From Apricaphanius iberus (Eukaryota > Chordata > Actinopteri > Cyprinodontiformes > Aphaniidae), in the NCBI GenBank assembly GCA_028564705.1, contig JAPXFQ010000483.1, forward strand, positions 1,178,001 to 1,242,000: a stretch of DNA of 64,000 nucleotides, in the 5' to 3' direction. The position numbers and the translations under genes were made by a program. Position 1 is the stretch's first letter. Each line of letters begins with the position of its first letter. This document shows positions 44,101 through 55,150 of the stretch, in pieces. Under the pieces are notes generated by a model that worked only from the letters and a program-made list of their open reading frames with translations, was not told where the DNA came from and ran no database searches.

Positions 44101-44942
44101 GGGAGATACTTCTCCATTATCATTTTCGTTAAAATAAGTATCTATTGCCTTTTCTAGCTCTTCTTTTACCTGGGGGTTGTTCAATAAACTTGAGTTCAAT
44201 TTCCATAGTGTGGATTTCAGGTTATTACTATTACTATTGGTGCATGATCTGACACATCAATTGTTCCAATATCACATGACCGAATTCTCAATTGTTCCCT
44301 CTTAAACGCAAAGAAATAGTCAATCCTTGAGTAAGTAGATTGAGGTGCAGAGAAGTAAGTGTAGTCACGCCCCGTTGGATTAAACTCTCTCCAAACGTCT
44401 ACTATGCCAATTTCTTTCATTATTGAGTTTATTTTATTAATCATGAGTTTATTGTGTCCTAAATTAGAGGTGGAAGATTCCATTATTGATAATCTAATAT
44501 TCATATCTCCCCCACACAGAAGCACACCCTGAGCTTCCGCAGACATCATATCAAATATTTTTTTATAAAAGGTCCAATCACTCCCAGGAGGAGCATATAT
44601 ACTAAACAAAGTTACCATCAGCCCTTCGATCCTTCCTGTTATCATTACATATCGGCCTTCCTTGTCTTTATTCTCTGAAATTTGTTCATATTGGACCTGA
44701 TTTGAAATAAGAATGGCACACCCTCTTCTATGCCCTGATTTATAGGATGAATAAAATACATGTTTGAAGCCTCCTCTTCTAAGTTTTGCATGTTCAGTTT
44801 CAGATAAATGCGTTTCCTGAAGGAATGCTATTTGAGCACGCTCCCTTCTCAGTTTTGACAGTATCTTCCCTCTCTTAATAGGGTTAAGTAATCCATTTAC
44901 ATTGAAGGAGACCACTTTCAACGTCTTACTTGCCAGTACCAT
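41159..44942 (-). pseudogene. L1-like ORF2: endonuclease, reverse transcriptase, C-terminal domain
   Basis: Segments in order: endonuclease 44942-44217 (VVSFNVNGLLNPIKRGKIL, IAFLQETHLSE, HRRGCAILIS, GGDMNIRLS, YSRIDYFFAF, VSDHAPIVIV); linker 44199-43405 (KSPGSDGFTAEWYKSFKEQL); reverse transcriptase 43342-41966 (LIHLDQTGFI, GLDAEKAFDSVRWTFLYNVL, SCRQGCPCSPLLFTLFIEPL, KISLFADDVLIYLSQPSASL with catalytic ADD); C-terminus 42062-41159 (CWRMCGSDVANHYHLFWDCP, cysteine/histidine motif). Frame changes fall near 44210, at a C run near 43425, near 42000, and twice near 41600. I chose ATG at 44942 because it directly precedes the endonuclease. The protein nicks target DNA and reverse-transcribes the element RNA in the nucleus; this copy cannot. 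Confidence 0.85.
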
Positions 44943-45424
44943 TGCTAAGATTTGTTTTCCATGTTTTAGATAGGGTTTGTGTGACTTCCTTATTTCTGCT
45001 TTTAACTGCAGCAAACACTTGAACATGACAACAACCGATAAGGTTTTGAACTATTATAAATTGAGGGTTTCCAAAAGTGGGGTTAAAAGAAAAACCCTGT
45101 GTGAGTTTAAGTGCGGCCCTGAAGAGGGAAAGCCTCTCTCCTGAGAGAGGGCCCTCATTTGTAAAGGATTCAGCCAAAGTCTCATTGTGCTCCCGACATA
45201 TTGATAATCCTAAATTAGGCCCAAAAAAAAGTTAATTTCTGCTTTAAACATACTTTCTGGTCATGGGGGGTGCTCTTGCATCCTCATTAAGAGTCTTACA
45301 GTCGTTCATTAGACAAAACAGAAGTGAGTTTTTTCATCTCAGTGACAGTTTCAATGTCCAGGCATAAAACAATAACGTCCAAATCTGACCAAACTCCTTT
45401 TAAATAATACTTGCGTGATGATTT

Positions 45425-46456
45425 TTACTCGGCAGTGTCTTGATCTCTCCGCTCCGGATCCCAGGTAAATCTCCGGAGCTTGTCTTTGACTGTCGTATCC
45501 CGGCGTTTATTCAACTGCGTGCGTTCTCGTGTGCCGCTCACTGACCATGACATCCTCCGGATCCGATCCAACAGCGTCTCGGGTGGTTTCAGCACTGTGA
45601 CCGGCAGCCCCTTCTCTGCCATGTCCTTCGTTGCTTCCTCGGGTGTGTTGTAGGTGCGCGTCCCTTCAGTGTAAAAAACTCTAAACCTGGCCGGGAAGGG
45701 TGTCTGAAAGCGGAGCCCTTTTTCCTTCAGAACCCTCTTAGTTTCCATATACTGTTGCCTTTTCTTCAACACCCTCGGTGCATAATCATTGTCCAGATTA
45801 ATTTGTTTATTTTTCCACATGAAGCCCCTTTTCTGCCACGCTGCTCGTAAAATTCTCTCTTTTGTCTTGTAGCTCAGAAACTTAATAATTATGGATCTCG
45901 GAGGTGCGCCTTCTCTCGGTACGGGTCCGAGTGCCCGGTGTGCCCGCTCAATATGGAGATCCACGTCTTCCGTTAGAGACAAGCCATTTTTCAGCAGTTT
46001 TCCAACAAACTCTATCATTGATGAACACTCGTTCTCCGACCCCTCCGGAATGGAATATACTCTAATGTTGTTTCGTCTGGATCTTCCCTCCTGGTCGTCC
46101 TGTCTTTCCTCCACGTGTGCTTGAAGTTTTATCAGCTCTTCCGTCACTTCTTCTAGTGACTGCATTCTCTCCTCCGTGTTTGAAACACGGTCTTCAACTT
46201 CGTCGAGCCTCTCTTCTTTGATTTCCTGGAGTTGTTGTTTATTGTCTTGTCGGAAATCTTTTATTTCAGAGAGGCTGGCTTTCAGATTAGCTTCCATGTT
46301 AGCTTGGTCTTCCTCGGCACTGTCGTTAGCGGGTGAGCCACAGCTAGCTGGAGACGACTCCGGATTCTGTTTTCCGTGTGTTTCGGTATTCTGTGCAAAG
46401 TTCCCTGATTTGGCTGACCTCTGCCTATCTCACAATGAAGTCTTGCCCTTAACCAT
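45425..46456 (-). pseudogene. L1-like ORF1 RNA-binding protein (one nonsense codon)
   Basis: The frame starts MVKGKTSL at 46456, hits TGA at codon 9 (46432-46430), then runs open to 45425, about 343 codons in all. Features: a coiled-coil-like heptad region (EDRVSNTEERMQSLEEVTEE), an RRM-like block (GRSRRNNIRVYSIPEGSENE, ERAHRALG, IIIKFLSYKTKERILRAAW) and a basic C-terminal domain ending RRFTWDPERRDQDTAE. This is the trimeric nucleic-acid chaperone that coats LINE RNA. An internal methionine at 46297 (MEANLKASLSEIKDF) could restart translation downstream of the stop. Confidence 0.8.
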
Positions 46457-46585
46457 GCTTTTCCGTCAGTTTTAAATCGAGTTCGTCGAGTTAATGGGCA
46501 TTTAAATCCTGATAGTCGGGAGAGACTTTCTCTTAAGCTGCCATTTTAGCTGCCGCTAAACCGGAACCTCTATATTTAGCATTTT

Positions 46586-46705
46586 GTTTTTCAGAAGTGT
46601 CTATGTAACCTGTTCTTAAATGGTTCTATTATAATTTATATATCGTTATCGCAAGAGGCTGCAATGTATATCGCAATATAAATTTTAGGCCATATCGCCC
46701 AACTC
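46586..46705 (-). repeat. hAT end fragment
   Basis: Reversed, the stretch begins TAGAGTTGGGCGATATGGCC and runs into ATTGCGATATACATTGCAG, a common fish hAT terminal region. The other end was not found. The L1-like LINE inserted just beside it. Confidence 0.45.
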
Positions 46706-46991
46706 TAACATCCTTTATCAGTTTAAAACTGACGCAACATTTACCAGCTGCTGAACCATCAAATCTCTTTTGGGGGGCAATTTTTCCAGCCAATGTGATA
46801 TCTTCTGCATCTTAAGTCATTTGCTCTCTTTTACAGTTGAGAGCAAGGCTCGGTGACAGAGTATGCCTGGGTCTGCATTTGGTGATTGGTTTGCAGTAAG
46901 TATCTACTGTAGTATTTTTATTTATTTATTTATTTTATTGACTATTTTAACAAGTTTGTGTGTGTGTGTATATATATATGTATATATATAT
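46706..46991. other. short interval with TG/TA tract
   Basis: It ends in a (TG)n(TA)n tract at about 46958-46991, immediately followed by the probable solo LTR. Confidence 0.5.
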
Positions 46992-47643
46992 TGTAGAATT
47001 AAATATTATCAAAAAATAATTCAGTGCATGTTCAAAACAGAGACAAGGAACCAATTTCCAGTTCTTAATTTATTTTCAACAGATTAACAAATATGCGGTT
47101 TTACAGAGAAAACATGCCCTATTTTCTCTGGGACAGATTAAGACATCTGACAATTGAATGGTTTTCATGTCATAACTTTTATAGACACCAAACTTCGCCA
47201 GGATCTGGGCGTTTCTTCTCCCTCAGTCTCTGCTCCAATCAGAACGTTTTTAAACAGTGTCTTAACAATGATTGGATGTCAAGAATTATGCAGTCATAAG
47301 ATGGACGTGTCCTCCTTCTTGGTCAAAAGTTCCTTCTGAGTTTTATGGTTTTATGGTTCCGGGTCCTCCCAAGCTTTCTAATCTATAGACACCCTGGTTT
47401 TACAGCCTGCAATAAATTCTAATCTACAGACATCCTGGTTGTACAGCCTGCAATAAAACTCTTTGTCTCAGTGGTCCTCAAAGGTCACACATACTCCCAC
47501 CATTTATCCAAGGCCTCTGCTGCTCCTCAAAAGGGGCCCAATTAAAATACTGGTAAACACAGTGTCCTTTACCTCTGAAGGTTATAAAACAGACCTCTAC
47601 CTCTGACTTCTTACTAAAGATATTAGCCCCAAAAAAATAAGAT

Positions 47644-47649
<6 letters not shown>
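46992..47649 (-). mobile_element. probable solo LTR (658 bp)
   Basis: The segment begins TGTAGAATT and ends GATACAACA, giving TGT/ACA inverted ends, and sits inside a (TA)n tract with ATAT on both sides as a possible 4-bp duplication. On the minus strand a TATA box (TATAAAAG, 47183-47176) is followed about 105 bp downstream by AATAAA (47074-47069). That order fits U3-R-U5 of a minus-strand LTR. U3 contains a 41-bp direct repeat at 47376-47457. No internal retroviral sequence is attached, so it would be the product of LTR-LTR recombination. The microsatellite flanks make the duplication uncertain. Confidence 0.5.
47376..47457 (-). repeat. 41-bp tandem duplication in putative U3
   Basis: Two 41-bp units (47376-47416 and 47417-47457) share TTCTAATCTA.AGACA.CCTGG and CAGCCTGCAATAAA, differing at about four positions. 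Direct repeats in U3 are typical LTR enhancers. Confidence 0.7.

Positions 47650-47677
<28 letters not shown>
47650..47677 (+). repeat. (AT)n microsatellite
   Basis: Fourteen AT units directly follow the LTR end. Confidence 0.9.
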
Positions 47678-48314
47678 CATGCCTGTCTCCAGCAATTGTC
47701 TGACAAGTTAATGCCTATCCAATAGAATCTTTAATTTTTAATTCATTTTACGTATTCAATCAAAACGACCTGGCCAGAGAACTACACATAAAAATGTAAT
47801 TAAATGGTTGCACTTATTTTAAGAATATCTGATGCGGTTCCTGCACAACATCGAATGCAAGTCCTCACCTTTTTTTTTGGTAATTTGATGGTTGCACAAT
47901 TTATGGTCATGACGTTTGGATTTTTTTGCCTAGGACAGATTATCCTTCATGAGGCTTTAACTGTTGATCTGCACTTTGCTGCCGAAGTAAAGACTGCAGT
48001 TAAGTTGATCTCTTCTGACAAAAAGTTTTGAAATTTGGAAACATTTCTCCCATTGAAACAAACAGGAGTCGAAGACTTTCAGAACGAACCGTTTCCTGAC
48101 CCGTAAACTACCAGAGAAAAGCCTGCAGTCAAAGCAGCAACAGGAACAGCACGACGCCTGTCTTTGGCACACATCGGCTGGAGATATGCATGAGACCCCC
48201 CGCGACCCTTTAAGCAGAAGCGGAATAAATGATGGATTGAATTTATTTAACTGGATTCTGTGCATATAGTTGGAGGGGGGATCTGCACATTTGCCATAAG
48301 TGATCAGAGTGAAT
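47678..48314. other. unannotated interval with one LINE-tail scrap
   Basis: Positions about 48190-48236 (GAGACCCCCCGCGACCCTTT through AATGATGGATTGAA) are a scrap of the GATG-tailed family seen at 770-893. Nothing else is recognisable. Confidence 0.4.
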
Positions 48315-48960
48315 ACCGTAATTTCCACACTATAAAGCGCACCTGATTATAAATTGCAACAGCCTATTTTAGGAAAAACACAAATGTGTACAAATACAAG
48401 CCCCACCTGATTAAAAGTTGCAGTTTTTTTTTACATTTAATAACTAAATGTAATGGTTATAATAGAGATGATAGAGGGTATTGTCAAGAAAGTGATCGGT
48501 GTTTAGGGAAACTTCGATTTTATTAACATTTCAACACGGTGGAAACACGTCAGCCATCCTCTCTCTGTGTTCAGCCAATCTTCAAGAAAAACTTTAGTTC
48601 GAGCCATCTGCTTTTATTACTTCTAAATTGCTTTTTTTCTCTTATTGCATAGAGTTTTTCATGCTGGCGCCGCCAGTGTCTCAAAATTAACTGATACCAA
48701 CGGTACATGAAGCTGCTCTATTTCCTTCTTTAAAAGCCTGAATGACTGCCTTCAACTTAAAAGCGGTATCATATCTATTTTTTGTTTGTTTTTCATAACA
48801 AGGGTTTGTGCATGAAAACTTGTTTTTCGCCAAACTCTATCTCTGTCTGTCTGTTCGGCTATTAGCTGTAAAAAACCCTGAATAAACCGCACTGAATTAT
48901 GGGCCACATGGTTCAAAACATGCAAAAAAAAGTAGTGTCTTGTAATCCGGATAATACGGT
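48315..48960. mobile_element. 646-bp inverted-repeat element (MITE)
   Basis: The left end ACCGTAATTTCCACACTATA and the reversed right end ACCGTATTATCCGGATTACA are imperfect inverted repeats of the widespread vertebrate 'ACCGTATTTTCCGGACTATA' element. No coding capacity was seen. The target duplication was not resolved and the superfamily is left open. Confidence 0.55.
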
Positions 48961-50016
48961 CCTAATATCTAAAAATGATGTACAGCCTTCAGAATATAAA
49001 AAAAAATGTAACGGTTAATGTATATTAGGGCTGTCAAATGATTACAAATTTTCATCTAATATATCACAGGGTAGCTGTGAAATAAGTATGATTAATAAAC
49101 TTCTTTTTAAAGGATGTAAATAGATCCATAGAACTTTTGTTTTGAACTCCTCAATCACATTTATACATGATTCTTTTAACCTATTCATCTTTAAGCCAGC
49201 TGGTAAGGCAAATTACTGGATAGGCTTTTTAGTTTGTAAAGTTGACTGTTTCTTAATGATATTGGACAACCCTGAGCATCCCCTTTACAGGACTATCCTG
49301 CAACAAGGCTTAAACAGTTTTGCTGCAACACAGACTGCTACTGTAGTGAAGGAAACACTGAGCTATCTATTTAGGTACTGATTCAGGGTGAGATCACAGA
49401 GAGTACCTGCCAGAGCTCCACTTAAGGCCATTCAGAATATGACAATATATGCTTCGGAGAAAAGGCTGTTCTATTTCTTGTGCCACATAGCTGCTGATTC
49501 AGGTGTGAATGGTATAAATGTGAGGAGGAAAATTGTGTGTTCTCTGGTAAAAAATAGTTACAGTAGAGCTAATCAAAATATAGGAATACACTTAATATTC
49601 AGATAGCAGTTGTGTTAAAGATCACATGAATAAAATTTAATATAGACTTAGTAATCATATGTCCAGTGTTTCCCACAGATTTGAAAGCAATGTGTGGTGG
49701 TGGGGTTACCGCACGCTTGTGACTATAGTTAACTTTCTAAAGATTGCGCAATCGCTTGTTTGCCAAGGTTCGGGACCTGCAGTAACATCAACACTATGAA
49801 ACTATTGTATTCAGAATAAAATGTTTCATAGCACTTTTTAATCTGTGATTGTGTGTTAAAAGCATACTTGCCAACCTTGAGACCTCAGAATTAGGGAGAC
49901 ATTCAAACAGGCTGGGGAGTTTAAAAAAGAAATATTATATACTTTTAAATACTTGAATTTTAATTAGAATTTAACAGTATTTATTTATTTTACAAAATAA
50001 CATTCCACAACAATAA

Positions 50017-51232
50017 TGTATCACGATTTTTTTAAATGATCACCAAAAAATCTTAAATTATACATTAAAGAAGAGAAACATTAAGTAAATAAATTCATTC
50101 AAATTAGGAATAACCAACACAGGGCTAAAACACTGATGTCTTTCCCACACCAAAGATCATAGAAATGCACAGAAAGTTCTGAATGAAACTATACATACAC
50201 TGTATGTGCATATATATATATATATATATATTTCCTTTTTCAAATAACCTCAATGAAAAATGCATCTAAATCATAAATGTATTTAAATGTATTATATCAA
50301 ATTTTAATCCTGACTGGTCTACTAAAACAGAAAGCAAACATGAACTTACTTTAGTTCAAAAATATGATATTCAGAAAATGGAATGAAATCTAATCTTTTA
50401 AAATAAAAGACTAATGTGTAGCTGCAAATATGTGCAAGATGTATTGTGCAATCTATAATACACCAATTAATAATCCTCATACAACAGGGTAAATGCAGCT
50501 TTAACTGGTTCAAATGTTTTTGCAGAATGCTGATATTATAAACAGGCACACATAAAGCTGCCTAATAAAAACGTAAGTGATATATAGTGACATATTGCTA
50601 ATATTCCCTGCAGCTCTCTGCGCATTCAGCGTATACATACGTGGAATGGCGATACTTGGGGGAAAAAAGCAGCCGGGCAACTGACCGGATTGTTTTCTGT
50701 CTGTGTCGTAGGGGGTAAGTTTTATCATTATTGTTTCTAGCGCTTGCTGAACTAAGAAGAAGAAGCGCTAGCCACTGCTGCTGCAGTCAGCTTTATACCT
50801 TTAGCTTCCAGACTGCTCTTGTATTGTTTGGGATACCTTCTCTTCAAGTGATTAAACAGGTTTAAGGTGTTGCGATCAGTTGCCTTGACACTCTCCTTGC
50901 AATTTTTGAAAATTATGTTTGTTTGCTCTTTGTCGTCTGGTGAAAAACCAAACCAGTTCCATTCAACGGATGAGGACTTCGGAACGAAAACTTAATTTGC
51001 GCGCTCAGACTCGGCAATGCCATGCTTGTTTACAGGTTGCGCACATGCAAAGGGGAGGGAGGAGAGGGGCGGGGGTAATTCGCTTAGAGCAGAGAGAGAC
51101 CGGAGGCTTTTAATAGCAAACAAAGGCAGAAATGCAGCACCAGAACTGTGAATTGGGATAAAACTATCTCCCAAAAATCGTCACACGTTTTGATCGCTTC
51201 AAGGTCTTAAGTCATCAAATCGCACACCCCTA
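50017..51232. mobile_element. hAT copy A (left-truncated)
   Basis: It is colinear with 52550-53088 and 55159-55558: AATAAATTCATTCAAATTAGG, CAGCTTTAACTGGTTCAAAT, GGGCACACATAAAGCTGCCT and ATCGCACACCCCTA recur. It ends CACCCCTA at 51232. The left terminus is missing. It lacks the 2-kb insertion found in copy B and so is the empty site for it near 50560-50575. Confidence 0.65.
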
Positions 51233-51411
51233 GCAAGTATGCCCATGTTTGCAGTATCTTATGGTTTTTCCCGCTTTCCTCCTCCTAACCCGGAAAAAAA
51301 GTTTAATATCCCACGCCTCTTGCGCTTGCCTGAGGACTAAAGCCAAACATCGGGCAAACTCTCCGCCTGCAGAAATATCTCCCTGCTGTCTCACAGACAC
51401 AAGCTGTCTGA

Positions 51412-51986
51412 GGCCACGTCCACACTAAGCCAGATAATGCCTTAAACATATAATTATTTAGTCTACACCCCCCTATCGTCCACACTAACACGGCGTCGTT
51501 TAAGGTCTGTGGCTCGATAACTATTAGCCGGGTAAGAGAGCCGTGTAAATCTTAATTCAACGGCTAAACGAGCTAGTGTGGACAGCTTCCCTGGATAATG
51601 AAAGGAAGTGCCGTCAATGAATGCTGCGTCAATAACAATACGACCCTACAGACAAAGACAACAGTGAAGAGTAATAAATCGATCTCGTCGTCTGTCCACA
51701 CCAAAACCTCTCTCTTCTTCTGAGCAGCTATTGTTCTCTTCGGTTAACGGGACAAGCAGATAGAGCTGTGCTGTAGAGCTTCTTGTATATATTATGTAGG
51801 CGCTGGCGTCATGTAGATTATATGCGTGTTTCGTGCGTCTTTTCGCGCATGCCCAGTATTTGCACAGGTAGGTATGGGATTGCGCAATCATGGGAACTTA
51901 AACGGGGCGTAAATGCTCGTGTTGAGTGGACAACATTATGCGTCTAACTCCCCGAATAACCTTATCGGCTTAGTGTGGATGTAGCC
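51412..51986. mobile_element. 575-bp Harbinger-like MITE
   Basis: The ends are GGCCACGTCCACACTAAGCC at 51412 and, reversed, GGCTACATCCACACTAAGCC at 51986. TGA occurs on both sides (51409-51411 and 51987-51989). A 3-bp duplication and CCACACT-type ends resemble the 771-bp element at 29700. There is no coding capacity. Confidence 0.7.
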
Positions 51987-53088
51987 TGAGAAAGAGGAAG
52001 AGGCGGAGGTGTTGCAGTTGCAGTCGGGTAGTATTGAAGGTCTGCCTAAAATAGCGTAAAAAAGAAGTACAAAATGCAATATGTGGTGGTCGGAGTTTAA
52101 CCTGTGGCGCACCGCCACACATTCGTCTATGTGTGGGAAACACTGATGTCACAATTTACCATTTTCCCATAAGTAAAGACACAGAAGATAAATCTCTCGA
52201 TTCATCAAATTGCCATCAGTGTTAATATTGCAGGAGTGAACATGATGCACTTATTGTGAAGGTCTACACGGCTACTTCTGCTAATGAGGTAGGTAATTTA
52301 AGTCCAATAGCTTAACTTTAAAGGGCGGGGTATTATGCAAAATTGACTTTTTGATGCATAACATGCTGATAACATGTTGTTCTCTCATCAAAAACATGAC
52401 TGAAGTGTTGATTTGACTCATCCACTTATGTTTGACCAATTTTTGAGTCTCTGCGGGTATTCATTGGGGGTGCTATTTTGCCTGCTTCCACCTACCTCCC
52501 ATTTAGGGGTGGGAGATATAGCAAAAATAGAATATCACAATTTTTTTAAAATTATATTATCACGATTTCAATTTTACCACGATTTTCTTTAAATGCTGAC
52601 CAACATAACTTAAATTACATATTGAAGAAGATAAACAGTGAATAAATAAATTCATTCAAATTAGGAATGACCAACAGTGCTAAAATACGTATATTGTTAA
52701 CTCATATCAGAGATGATTAAAATGCACTGAAAGTCCTGAATGAAACAATTTATATATTTATATGTTTTCGTTTGTCAAATAACTTCATTGGAAAATACAT
52801 CAAAATCATAAACGTATTTAAATGCAATTATATAAAATTTTAATCTTGACTTGTCTTATAAAACAAAAAATAGAGCACACATGAATCTAGATGTATTGTG
52901 CGATCTATAATACGCCAAATTAATGATTCTCATACAAGAGGGGTAAATACAGCTTTAACTGGTTCAAATGTTTTTTTTTTTTTGTAAACATTTACTTGTC
53001 CAGAATACTGATGTTATAGACGGGCACACATAAAGCTGCCTGATAAAAAGCTTAAAGAGTAGTGTAAAACACAACGGTATACATAAGA

Positions 53089-55150
53089 CAGGGTTCCCGC
53101 GAGGTCTTAAAATGCCTTAAAATTAAGGAATTTGGAAATAATACCTTTAAAAACACTTGAAAAAGTCTTGATTTTTTTATATCTGGGTCTTAAAATTTTT
53201 ACTGTGTGTAACTTCTCAGTATTGCATTTTTCCTCGAAAGTTTCATTTGTCAACCATTATTATTTTGATGAAATAGAGTAGCAGAGCCAATGATTGAGAA
53301 CGCAATGAAGCCCAGGGCCAAAGAACAAACATGAATGCGTACATGACGTCTGCAGTGAAGATCACATGCTACCAGCAGGACAAGAAAAGTAGAAGTGCAG
53401 AAAATTTCTGTAAACAAGAAAGGTTAACGCTGCTATATTTTTTTTTACATTTCTTTTACATTATCGAGTCCCCATTTCATGCTGAGGCTATAGGTAAATG
53501 TAAATTTAATGAAGCATGGCTGGATAAAAACTTGTTTTATCATTGGTAAAAACCAGGGGAGAACAATGATTTGAGGCTTTTTGCACCTTATGCAAAAAAA
53601 GGATTCAGCGAGGTACAATGGTAATGAAAGCTTTGGAGTCTCATGCCAGGTCGTAGAAGCATATGAACTGTCTCAAAGGACAAAAACAAACGTCGCGTGT
53701 ATGTTTCAACCAGCTGTTAGCCAGCTAGCTGCTAATGCACCTGAAGCCGCAGCAGGAGCTAGTGTTTGCCAGTTAGCTGCTAGCGCTGCAGGCAGGACCG
53801 TAACCAGAGTGGACCTGCGCACAGCTTTTTGGTCCACGACCACGCTGAAAACTGCCGAGAAGTTGTGAATCTATTACTAAACACCAGTCCTAAATTGGAA
53901 ATGAGGGTATATCAGAGCTTTCAGTGCATGTTCCCTGACTCCGACATGGCTAAAAGATTTACTTGCGGTTGCGATAAATTGGCTTACATAGCCAAGTTTG
54001 GGTTAGCTATTAAAAATTAAAGATAGTAGAAAGAATTTTAGGGATCTCTTAATATCGAACCTGTGGGGGAATTATTTTTTGTAAATGTGTTTGCTTCTAA
54101 ACGTTGTTTTCAATTGAGTTTCCGAGCAAACGAGCGAGTAGGCACAAAAAAGGACGTACTTTGCCACCATTTTGCGGAGGTTTACGTTACGTTACATTGC
54201 CTGTGGTCCTGTTAAACAACTTAAATGTTGAATCAATTGTCAAAAAACTAAGTAATTAGTAACATCGCTAAACTTCTACATTTATACGCCCAAATTACGG
54301 CGGTATCAATGGTTTACAGTTCCTCAGGAGCCGAAGTCACTCTTCTTCTATGATTTTGGGGCTTTCGCTGGATTGTGGGGTAGCATCCATATCCGCACTG
54401 CCCTATGGTGGACAGTACACATATAACTTAAGTTTGATGCCAATATCAGTCTTACTGAAGACATTTAATGGTCAAAATGTAATTAATATATATTCAAATT
54501 TTAATATTAATAAACAAACGATCTTCAATATGATTTTTGGGCTAAAGTAAAAGCCCTAATTCACATTAAAGAGGAATTGGTGTCCAAAGTCAACAAATTG
54601 CCGTTCGTCTCGATGTTTGATGAGAGTCTCAACCAGTCTACTAAAAACAAATGTGCACTTCCGCTTCTGGGATGAGGGACCGGTTCAATCCATGTATCTG
54701 GGCTCTCAGTTTATGGGACATTCCACTGCATAGGACTTGCTGTTGCATCTCAAAGTAAGGATAGCCATTTTTTACTTTGAATAATTCAAACTTATATTGA
54801 TAGACTCAACTTGTGTGTATATACTCCTCTGTAAATTCCATGTTGCATGACCAATTAGCCCAGATGCTTACGCCTGATTCACACCAGCCACAGGAGCGGG
54901 GCAGTCAGGGAAATCACGCTCTACCAGCTGCTCTTCCTGTTCACACCAGACTGTTACTTCTCTGCGGTGGTCCACAAGCGCTTCTGCTCAGCTGTTTTTT
55001 ATTCGGAGCTATTTTTTTCATCACAAGTTCAAGGATTTTGGTTTTCTTTGCCTTATAAGGCTGGGACATAGGTATTACATTTTTATATAAATGGTCTTAA
55101 AAAGGTCTTAAAAAGACTTGAATTTAACTTGAACAAACTTGTAGGAACCC
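53089..55150 (+). mobile_element. hAT element with transposase remains (2.06 kb)
   Basis: The ends are CAGGGTTCCCGCGAGGTCTTAA (read in two parts) at 53089 and, reversed, GGGTTCCTACAAGTTTG at 55150. The flanking 8-mers ACATAAGA (53081-53088) and CGATAAGA (55151-55158) agree at six of eight positions. This 'CAGGGTTCCC...GTCTTAAAA' family is common in fish. The plus strand carries transposase motifs across 53460-54755. Confidence 0.75.
53460..54755 (+). pseudogene. hAT-type transposase pseudogene
   Basis: Segments in order: GKCKFNEAWLDKNLFYHW (about 53490-53547), a Cys/His-rich part near 53580-53670 (frameshifted; a 'CxxC...H...H'-like finger), FPDSDMAKRFTCGCDKLAYI (about 53930-53985), and MFDESLNQSTKNK then WDEGPVQSMYLGSQFMGHST (about 54613-54730, RNase-H-fold start with Asp/Glu). 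These are the conserved blocks of the fish hAT transposases with 'FDESLN' cores. Between 54030 and 54560 lies sequence unrelated to the protein, perhaps an intron or a small insertion. Stops and shifts are frequent and the C-terminal dimerisation domain is absent. Confidence 0.65.

Larger units (their letters stand above)
40933..46570 (-). mobile_element. L1-like LINE, near full length (5.6 kb)
   Basis: This minus-strand element is bounded by a perfect 15-bp duplication, TATATTTAGCATTTT, at 40918-40932 and 46571-46585. A short poly(A) (T run on the plus strand) lies next to the left copy. From the 5' end: a 110-bp leader beginning GAGGTTCCGGTTTAGC, ORF1 (46456-45425), an intergenic spacer, ORF2 (about 44942-41159) with endonuclease, reverse transcriptase and a zinc-knuckle-like C-terminus, and a 3' UTR. 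Both ORFs are broken by point stops and frameshifts but have no large deletion. The exact, clean duplication suggests a fairly recent insertion. Confidence 0.85.
49664..52145. mobile_element. 2,482-bp DNA transposon with CAGTG ends
   Basis: The ends are CAGTGTTTCCCACAGATTTG at 49664 and, reversed, CAGTGTTTCCCACACATAGA at 52145. ATGTC is duplicated at 49659-49663 and 52146-52150; the paralogous empty site at 13481 reads ATGTCACAATT once. Only five bases are visibly duplicated, whereas hAT would give eight, so the superfamily is unresolved. Inside are a truncated hAT copy (50017-51232) and a 575-bp MITE (51412-51986). No transposase was recognised. A third-party fragment (CATACTTGCCAACCTTGAGA) lies at 49864. 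Confidence 0.75.

Noticed and set aside
45891..46124. Plus-strand frame opposite L1 ORF1
   Set aside because: Antisense shadow of a recognised coding region.
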